Origin: Massilia sp. UBA2709
GTDB taxonomy: Bacteria; Pseudomonadota; Gammaproteobacteria; Burkholderiales; Burkholderiaceae_D
DNA: 5,816 nucleotides
NCBI GenBank assembly: GCA_002354135.1
Contig: DEKZ01000002.1
Location: 1 to 5,816, forward strand
Direction: 5' to 3'
Shown: piece after piece, positions 1 to 4,760 of the stretch
Layout: every line of letters begins with the position of its first letter
Position numbering within the stretch: the first letter of the stretch is position 1
Position numbers and translations under genes: made by a program
Notes under the pieces: generated by a model
Databases searched by the model: none
What the model was told of the DNA's origin: nothing
Seen by the model: the letters and a program-made list of their open reading frames with translations, nothing else

Positions 1-2745
1 GTGCAGCCCGCAGCCGCAACGCGCGCCCAGCCGGCCCAGCCGGCCCAGCCGATCCAGCCGGTCCAGCCGGCCCAGCCGGCCGCTGCCGACGTCCAGCCGG
101 TCCAGGCGGTTTCCGTGGTCCAGGTTACGGGCCTGCGCCAGAGCCTACGTTCGGCCGAAAGCATCAAGCGCGACGCGCTGCAGGTGGTCGACGCCATCAA
201 CGCCGAGGACATCGGCAAGTTCCCCGACCGCCAGGCCGGCGACGCCCTGCAGCGCGTGGCCGGGGTGCAGGTCGGGCGTGACCGCGGCCAGACCGATACC
301 GTGATCATCCGCGGCCTGCCCGACGTGGCCACCACGATCGACGGCAACGAGATCTTCACCGCCGCCCAGCGCCGCCTGTCCTACCAGGACCTGCCGGTAC
401 AATCGATCGCCGGCCTCGACGTCTACAAGTCGGCCACCCCGAACCAGCTCGAGGGCGGCATCGCGGGCGGGGTCAACATCCGCCTGCGCTCGCCTTTCGA
501 CGCCAAGGGCCTGAGCTTCACCGGCTACGTCGAGGACCGCATCCAGAAGACCAACGGCAGCGACGCCACCGACGACAGGCACAACCCGGGCGGCGGTTTT
601 TCGGTCAGCAACCGCTGGAACACCGGCGTCGGCGAGATGGGCGCGCTGCTCGACGTCGCGGTCAACCGCGAGAACTGGGCCTACCCGGTGCAATGGGTCG
701 ACCGGCCGACCAACGTATTCTCGGTGAGCCCGGACGGCACTGCGACCCGGCTCGGCGAACGCGGCCCGTTCACGCCCGCCGCGCCCGGCGACGTGCTGGG
801 CCAGCTGCCGAACATCGGCGGCATCTACAACAGCGGCAAGCGCGAGCGCCAGAGCATCCACGGCGCCTTCCAGTGGAAGATCAGCCCCGAGCTGCAGGCC
901 AGCGCCCAGTACCTCGGCATGGGCTACCAGGGGCGCAATGCGGTCAACTACATCCTCGACATCGTCACCTGGGCGCCGCGCCTGACCAACGTGGTGCTGG
1001 CGCCGGGAGGCAGCCACTGCAACACCCCGCAGGGCGTGATCTGCCCGATCATGTCGGCCGACGCGGCGGCGGCCAAGTTCGACGACGGCCTGTACGACTA
1101 CGACCCCTACACCGCGACCAGCACCTGGGGCCAGAAAGAGCGCACGCGCACCAATTACCTGAACCTCGCCCTGCGCTATGCGAGCGGCCCGCTGACGGTC
1201 AACACGCACCTGGCCTACACCCGTTCGAAGTTCGTCAACGACACCGTCATCGTCGACCAGCAGATACCGGGCGCCAGCTCCAGCGTGTACGCCGTCGGCG
1301 CCGACGGCCACGGCGGCTACAACGCGGTCACGACGCCGGGCAGCGCGAACGCCTTGCGCGACCCCAGCCAGTTCGTGCTGCGCGGCCTGGTGCAGAACTG
1401 GAACGAGCAGGCCGGCAATCAGCTCCAATGGCGCGCCGACGGCACGTATCGCCTGAGCGGCGACGGCTTCTTCCGCGCCGTGCTGGCGGGTGTGCGCCTG
1501 TCCCAGCGCAAGGCCAGCTACCACGGCGCCGAACGCGCGTCCGACTTCGATACCGACGTCCGACCCACCCCGATCGGGCTGTTCGGCTCATCCTTCCAGG
1601 AGCTGGTGCCGGGCCTGGACCGCCTGGGCGGCCCCTGGTACACGCCGTCGGCCGACTTCCTGATCGATAACGCCGACGTCGTGCGCAACGCCTACGGCCA
1701 GCCGAGCGGACGCGTGCCCGATGACCCGACCCGCCTGTTCGACCAGAAGGAGCGCAACGCGACCTTCTACCTGTCCGGACGCTGGGAAGCCGAGTTCGGC
1801 GGGGTGAAGGTGAGCGGCGAGGCGGGGGCGCGGGTGTTGAAGGACAAGCGCAGGCTGCGCGGCCAGAACCGCATCGGCGACGTGGTCTCCGACGTCAGCC
1901 TGTCGACGTCGGAAACCAACGTGCTGCCGAGTATCTCGGCCATCGTCAACTGGAACGAGCAGTGGCAGTCGCACCTGTCGGCGGGCAAGACCCTGACGCG
2001 GCCGGGCTTCCGCGAACTGAACCCGGCGCTGTCGCTGGTGCCGCCGACCGTCAATGCCCCGGGCAGCGGCAGGGCCGGCAACCCCTACCTGGAGCCGACG
2101 CGCTCGAAGAACCTCGATGCCACGCTCGAATACTATTTCGCGAAGAACGGCTACGCCCAGATTGCGCTGTTCCACCGCGACATCGACGGCTACCTGCAGA
2201 ACTTTACCCAGGACGAGACGATCGGAGGCGTGACCTACCGCGTGGAGCGTCCGCAGAACTCGGGCAAGGGCACGCTGCGTGGCGCCGAACTGGGCATCCA
2301 GAAATTCTTCGATTTCCTGCCCGGCATCTGGAGTAACTTCGGTGCCCAGGCCAACTACACCTGGATCGACGGCGACAACGAGACCCGGACCACCTTGAAC
2401 AGCGACGCCTTCACGAAGACCGCGCTGGTCGGCGTGGCCAAGCAGAACTTCAACGTCGCGCTGCTCTACGAGGGCAACGGCATCACCGGCCGCCTTGCCG
2501 CGACGCGCCGCGGCGACTACGTCGAGCAGATCGCCGAAGCGCCGTTCAACCAGGACCGGGTGGTCAAGGCCACCACCTTCGTGGACCTGAGCATCGGCTA
2601 CGAGCTGATGCCCAACGTGTCGCTGCACTTCGACGCGATCAACATCACCAAGGCGAAGTTCGAGAGTTCGCTGGGGCCCTACCAGCCGCGCGACATCCGC
2701 TATAACCCGACGACCTATGGCCTGAGCCTGCGCTACAAGATGTAA
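1..2745 (+). CDS. TonB-dependent outer-membrane receptor, N-terminus cut by window edge
   Basis: This outer-membrane receptor imports a substrate, probably an oligosaccharide, using TonB energy. Of 914 visible residues, 9-36 are a Gln-Pro-rich linker. A TonB-box-like VVQVTG (39-44) follows, then the plug: EDIGKFPD (69-76), DALQRVAGV (81-89), IIRG (102-105) and EGGIAGGVNI (151-160). This series is typical of the TonB-Xanth-Caul (TIGR01782-like) receptors. The barrel runs from about 168 to the end and carries the late family motifs TRPGF (666-670) and GNPYLEP (693-699). C340 and C348, the only cysteines I see, lie close together in a probable surface loop and could form a disulfide. The reading frame is open to base 1 and no signal peptide is visible, so the GTG at base 1 is probably an internal valine codon. 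The protein ends in RYKM rather than the usual aromatic residue. The GH43 gene 67 nt downstream points to sugar uptake; the substrate is inferred, not shown. Confidence 0.95.
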   Translation: MQPAAATRAQPAQPAQPIQPVQPAQPAAADVQPVQAVSVVQVTGLRQSLRSAESIKRDALQVVDAINAEDIGKFPDRQAGDALQRVAGVQVGRDRGQTDTVIIRGLPDVATTIDGNEIFTAAQRRLSYQDLPVQSIAGLDVYKSATPNQLEGGIAGGVNIRLRSPFDAKGLSFTGYVEDRIQKTNGSDATDDRHNPGGGFSVSNRWNTGVGEMGALLDVAVNRENWAYPVQWVDRPTNVFSVSPDGTATRLGERGPFTPAAPGDVLGQLPNIGGIYNSGKRERQSIHGAFQWKISPELQASAQYLGMGYQGRNAVNYILDIVTWAPRLTNVVLAPGGSHCNTPQGVICPIMSADAAAAKFDDGLYDYDPYTATSTWGQKERTRTNYLNLALRYASGPLTVNTHLAYTRSKFVNDTVIVDQQIPGASSSVYAVGADGHGGYNAVTTPGSANALRDPSQFVLRGLVQNWNEQAGNQLQWRADGTYRLSGDGFFRAVLAGVRLSQRKASYHGAERASDFDTDVRPTPIGLFGSSFQELVPGLDRLGGPWYTPSADFLIDNADVVRNAYGQPSGRVPDDPTRLFDQKERNATFYLSGRWEAEFGGVKVSGEAGARVLKDKRRLRGQNRIGDVVSDVSLSTSETNVLPSISAIVNWNEQWQSHLSAGKTLTRPGFRELNPALSLVPPTVNAPGSGRAGNPYLEPTRSKNLDATLEYYFAKNGYAQIALFHRDIDGYLQNFTQDETIGGVTYRVERPQNSGKGTLRGAELGIQKFFDFLPGIWSNFGAQANYTWIDGDNETRTTLNSDAFTKTALVGVAKQNFNVALLYEGNGITGRLAATRRGDYVEQIAEAPFNQDRVVKATTFVDLSIGYELMPNVSLHFDAINITKAKFESSLGPYQPRDIRYNPTTYGLSLRYKM
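25..108 (+). repeat. 9-bp tandem repeat encoding Ala/Val/Ile-Gln-Pro units
   Basis: Six consecutive 9-bp units of the form GYC-CAG-CCG (one is ATC-CAG-CCG) fill bases 25-78. After a 12-base break, two more follow at 91-108, the last with CAG-GCG. They encode repeated x-Gln-Pro tripeptides between the presumed signal peptide and the TonB-box region. The near-identical units fit replication slippage, which would change linker length in steps of three residues without breaking the frame. A flexible Pro/Gln linker here would let the TonB box extend into the periplasm. Confidence 0.85.
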
Positions 2746-2763
2746 GAAGCGAACCGATCGACC

Positions 2764-2799
2764 GGGGCGCCAACCGCGATTGCAGGCGGTTGGCGTCCC
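2764..2799 (+). promoter_or_regulatory. Strong intercistronic hairpin before the GH43 gene
   Basis: Bases 2764-2777 pair with 2786-2799 to give a 14-bp stem: 13 Watson-Crick pairs and one G-U (2767 with 2796), with loop GATTGCAG. The hairpin ends two bases before the AGGAG ribosome binding site of the GH43 gene. No T-run follows, so it is a poor intrinsic terminator. Plausible roles are protecting the 3' end of the receptor message after processing, partial attenuation, or tuning translation of the second gene; the role is inferred. A possible TTG start at 2780 lies in the loop, which argues against that start. Confidence 0.75.
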
Positions 2800-2801
2800 C
2801 C

Positions 2802-2806
2802 AGGAG
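2802..2806 (+). promoter_or_regulatory. Ribosome binding site that fixes the GH43 start
   Basis: AGGAG at 2802-2806, within the longer purine run AGGAGAGAGAA, lies six bases before TTG at 2813. This is a near-ideal Shine-Dalgarno and spacing. It selects the rare TTG at 2813 over the in-frame TTG at 2780, which has no such site and sits in a hairpin loop. Confidence 0.8.
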
Positions 2807-2812
2807 AGAGAA

Positions 2813-3769
2813 TTGGCACGAACCTACCAGAACCCGGTGTACCCCGAGATCTTCGCCGACCCCTTCGTGCTGAAACACGAGGGCGTCTACTATGCCTACG
2901 GCACCGCGCCCGGCAGCACCAATGGCCGCCAGATCCCGGTGCTGCGCTCCCCCGACCTGGTCGACTGGGAGCCGCTCGGCCACGCGCTGGAGCCGACCGG
3001 CGCCTTGCACTACTGGGCGCCCGAGGTGGCTTTCCACGACGGCCACTTCTACATGTACTATTCCTCGGGCTCGGCCGACGAGGGCACGGACCAGAAGCTG
3101 CGCGTCGCCATCGCCGATCACCCGGCCGGGCCGTTTGTCGACACCGGCAAGATCCTCGTACCCGACCAGCCGTTCTCGATCGACGCCCATCCCTACAGGC
3201 ACCCGGATGGCCAGTGGTATCTGTTCTATTGCGTGGACTTCCTGGAACTGACCGGCGACCACAGGATCGGCACCGGCATCGTGGTCGACCGCCTGCTGGA
3301 CATGACGACGCTGGCCGGCGAACCGCGGATGGTGGTGCGCCCCCACCAGGACTGGCACGTGTTCCGCAAGGGCCGCCTGATGTACGGGCAGATCTACGAC
3401 TGGCACACGGTGGAGGGGGCCTCGGTGCAACTGCACGACGGACAGGTCTACTGCTTCTACAGCGGCGGCGCCTGGGAGCGCGAGAACTACGGCGTCAGCT
3501 ATGTCGTGGCCGATCATCCGCTCGGGCCCTATCATCGTCCCGAGGGCGGGCACGAGGCGCTGCTGATGCGCAGCCGGCCCGGCATCATCGGGCCCGGGCA
3601 CAATTCCTTCACCACGTCGCCCGACGACAGCCAGACCTGGATCGTCTACCACGCCTGGGACACGGCCCAGACCGCGCGGCGCATGTGCATCGACCGGCTG
3701 GATTGGGACACTGGACGTCCATCCACATCGGGTCCCAGTTCCGGACCGCAGGCGGCGCCCGCCAGGTAA
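2813..3769 (+). CDS. Glycoside hydrolase family 43 enzyme (arabinosidase/xylosidase type), cytoplasmic
   Basis: This 318-residue protein is predicted to hydrolyse alpha-L-arabinofuranosyl or beta-D-xylosyl bonds by the inverting mechanism of GH43. All three catalytic acids fit the family: the general base D16 in FADPF (14-18), the pKa-tuning D124 in SIDAHP (122-127) and the general acid E201 in TVEGAS (199-204). H263 in GPGHNSF (261-266) matches the conserved histidine that binds a metal in the propeller centre. W52, W68, W181 and W221 are candidate sugar-stacking residues. The length covers one five-bladed propeller, without the C-terminal beta-sandwich of larger beta-xylosidases. It begins MARTYQNPVYPEIFADPF, with no signal peptide, and has free cysteines C140, C214 and C292, so it is probably cytoplasmic. 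It would act on short oligosaccharides after import through the receptor upstream, with which it is probably co-transcribed. Exact specificity (arabinan, arabinoxylan or xylo-oligosaccharide) cannot be read from the sequence. Confidence 0.93.
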   Translation: MARTYQNPVYPEIFADPFVLKHEGVYYAYGTAPGSTNGRQIPVLRSPDLVDWEPLGHALEPTGALHYWAPEVAFHDGHFYMYYSSGSADEGTDQKLRVAIADHPAGPFVDTGKILVPDQPFSIDAHPYRHPDGQWYLFYCVDFLELTGDHRIGTGIVVDRLLDMTTLAGEPRMVVRPHQDWHVFRKGRLMYGQIYDWHTVEGASVQLHDGQVYCFYSGGAWERENYGVSYVVADHPLGPYHRPEGGHEALLMRSRPGIIGPGHNSFTTSPDDSQTWIVYHAWDTAQTARRMCIDRLDWDTGRPSTSGPSSGPQAAPAR

Positions 3770-3789
3770 GCCTGCCCGTCACCAGGCTT
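3768..3789 (+). terminator. Possible weak terminator overlapping the GH43 stop codon
   Basis: AAGCCTG (3768-3774) pairs perfectly with CAGGCTT (3783-3789) around an 8-nt loop, and the stem begins inside the TAA stop codon. Only one further T follows the stem, so intrinsic termination would be weak. It may act as a 3'-end stabiliser or together with the next hairpin. Confidence 0.35.
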
Positions 3790-3800
3790 TCGAGCAATCC

Positions 3801-3835
3801 GGCGCGGCTGCCTGCTGTGCATGGCGGGCCGCGCC
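3801..3835 (+). other. GC-rich inverted repeat downstream of GH43
   Basis: GGCGCGGC (3801-3808) is perfectly complementary to GCCGCGCC (3828-3835), leaving a 19-nt loop with two further possible C-G pairs (3811-3812 with 3823-3824). No T-run follows. Together with the neighbouring stems it could form the structured 3' end of the receptor/GH43 message; its function is unproven. Confidence 0.45.
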
Positions 3836-3948
3836 TGCCTTTGCAGACAAGCAAATCGGCATGCGACCTTCGCTTGAGGCAAACGCATCGGCCAGCACAG
3901 CCCCGGTTCGTGCAAGCGCTGTTCCTCGCTCTTTCCGGCTTTTGAGGT

Positions 3949-3966
3949 GGCCGGTCTCGGCTTTTT
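3949..3966 (+). terminator. Possible rho-independent terminator before the lipoprotein promoter
   Basis: GCCG (3950-3953) pairs with CGGC (3958-3961) around GTCT, extendable by one G-U pair, and five Ts follow at 3962-3966. The stem is short but the T-run is the best on the plus strand between GH43 and the lipoprotein. It would separate the two transcription units just ahead of the new promoter. Confidence 0.4.
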
Positions 3967-3967
3967 G

Positions 3968-3996
3968 TTGAGCACAAGAATTAAATAACGTATAAA
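3968..3996 (+). promoter_or_regulatory. Sigma70-type promoter of the lipoprotein gene
   Basis: TTGAGC (3968-3973) matches four of six consensus -35 bases, and TATAAA (3991-3996) matches five of six -10 bases. They are separated by exactly 17 bp. The AT-rich spacer (AATTAAATAA) stands out in this GC-rich window. The transcript would start near 4003, giving a leader of about 90 nt before the ATG at 4093. It is the best promoter match I see in the window. Confidence 0.7.
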
Positions 3997-4084
3997 TGCG
4001 GAGCGACCGATGTGTCCGAGGCAAATCCGGTCCGCCTTTGTTGTTGGCTTGAATGATGTTTTGGATTCCTTTCAAACCCATCTC

Positions 4085-4096
4085 ATGTTTTTATGA
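4085..4096 (+). other. Three-codon upstream ORF overlapping the lipoprotein start
   Basis: ATG TTT TTA TGA at 4085-4096 encodes Met-Phe-Leu. Its TGA shares bases with the lipoprotein ATG at 4093 (an ATGA overlap, typical of translational coupling). Neither ATG has a recognisable Shine-Dalgarno upstream (sequence CCTTTCAAACCCATCTC). Whether this mini-ORF is translated is unknown. Confidence 0.3.
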
Positions 4097-4665
4097 AGAC
4101 CACACTTCCATTCGCCTGTCTCCTTGCCGCGGCGCTTGCCGGTTGTTCGACCACCATCCCTTTGAATAAAGTCAGCAGCGAGTCTTCGGGAAAAGTCAGC
4201 CTGAAAGACAATCGTCCCGCCGAAGAACGGGTTCACCGGCGGGACGGCGTGCTCGTGCCCATCCAGTTTTTTGGCGACGAGGACTTTGATTCGCCGCCGC
4301 TGCAGCAGTTTTCGCTGATGCTCGGCTCCAGGCTCCCGGCAGGGCAATACGATCTCGCGGTGACTACATTTCGCGTGATCGACGTCTTTCCCCAGCGTCT
4401 GAAAACCACGACAGATGCAGCGCTGGCGGGCGCTCTGCTTTCACTAGGCGTCAGCACAATCTATTCGTCCCAGCCAAACCTTACCCAGGACAATATCACC
4501 TGCCTTATCAGTGGCAGCCTGGGACCAAGGCCGATCGACGCAGCCGAAAGTGTCCCGTACAAAGTGTCGCCAACGTCGGCCCTCCTGAAAAATGACCCCT
4601 CATTCATTGGAGCGGTAAACGAATGCCTGGTCCGCCTCTCGAACAGGCTTGCCAAACCAATATAG
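4093..4665 (+). CDS. Outer-membrane-type lipoprotein of unknown function, 190 aa
   Basis: I do not recognise a family. The N-terminus is a type II signal peptide: MKTT, a hydrophobic stretch (5-16) and lipobox LAGC (15-18), so C18 should be lipidated. The next residue is Ser, with no Asp at +2, which fits Lol sorting to the outer membrane. The mature 173 residues contain an early charged stretch (38-51), a probable beta-rich core around 53-100 (VLVPIQFFGDEDFD; QYDLAVTTFRVIDVF), a short hydrophobic Ala/Leu/Gly segment (109-123) and two cysteines (C137, C178) that could form a disulfide. ATG 4093 is the only plausible start, because an in-frame TGA lies at 4054 with no ATG, GTG or TTG between. 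It has its own promoter and no detectable Shine-Dalgarno. Codon use is less GC-biased than in the neighbouring genes, hinting at a different history. The next gene is convergent, so this appears monocistronic. Confidence 0.85.
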   Translation: MKTTLPFACLLAAALAGCSTTIPLNKVSSESSGKVSLKDNRPAEERVHRRDGVLVPIQFFGDEDFDSPPLQQFSLMLGSRLPAGQYDLAVTTFRVIDVFPQRLKTTTDAALAGALLSLGVSTIYSSQPNLTQDNITCLISGSLGPRPIDAAESVPYKVSPTSALLKNDPSFIGAVNECLVRLSNRLAKPI

Positions 4666-4677
4666 GCTGACACGCGC

Positions 4678-4702
4678 AAAACAGCCCGCGCAAAGGCGGG
4701 CT
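4678..4702 (-). terminator. Intrinsic terminator of the M56 peptidase gene
   Basis: Read on the minus strand, AGCCCGC (4702-4696) pairs with GCGGGCT (4689-4683) around a 6-nt loop. G and then TTTT (4681-4678) follow. The hairpin lies 59 nt past the M56 stop codon. On the plus strand it is also a perfect 7-bp stem but only TT follows it, so it would terminate the lipoprotein transcript poorly, if at all. Confidence 0.6.
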
Positions 4703-4760
4703 TGCAGGGCCGATCAGCGGGCACGCGCCGGCGGCGTGGGCGGCGTCGCTGCTGGCCGGG

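Larger units (their letters stand above)
3770..4092 (+). other. Gene-free region with hairpins, a promoter and a long 5' leader
   Basis: No credible coding sequence is present on either strand; open frames here lack ribosome binding sites and family-like content. From left to right it holds a GC-rich hairpin (3801-3835), a small bulged hairpin (GCCTTTGC at 3837-3844 with GCAAA at 3851-3855 and GGC at 3858-3860), a possible terminator (3949-3966), a promoter (3968-3996) and a leader of about 90 nt for the lipoprotein gene. Base composition turns AT-richer from about 3960. No tRNA-like cloverleaf or insertion-sequence ends were seen. Confidence 0.7.

Noticed and set aside
145..1524. Long minus-strand open frame (459 codons) opposite the receptor
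   Set aside because: It is a product of high GC at third codon positions on the opposite strand. Its composition is Ala/Val/Arg-rich without domains, and the receptor frame has clear family motifs throughout.
1588..2628. Minus-strand open frame opposite the receptor barrel
   Set aside because: It lies antisense to a well-supported gene and shows no recognisable motif.
2780..2782. Upstream in-frame TTG as the GH43 start
   Set aside because: It falls in the loop of the strong hairpin and lacks a ribosome binding site, whereas TTG 2813 has AGGAG six bases upstream.
2645..3652. Minus-strand open frame of 335 codons opposite GH43
   Set aside because: The plus-strand frame has all GH43 catalytic residues; this one has low-complexity Val/Ala/Gly/Arg content typical of an antisense shadow.
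3710..3769. Suspected frameshift at the GH43 C-terminus (GRPSTSGPSSGPQ)
   Set aside because: The pattern GRP-x-x-x-GP-x-x-x-PQ agrees with the usual end of GH43 proteins in the same frame, so the gene appears intact.
3609..4081. Overlapping small minus-strand frames between GH43 and the lipoprotein
   Set aside because: They show no ribosome binding site or family-like features, and they overlap the GH43 end, the promoter and the hairpins.
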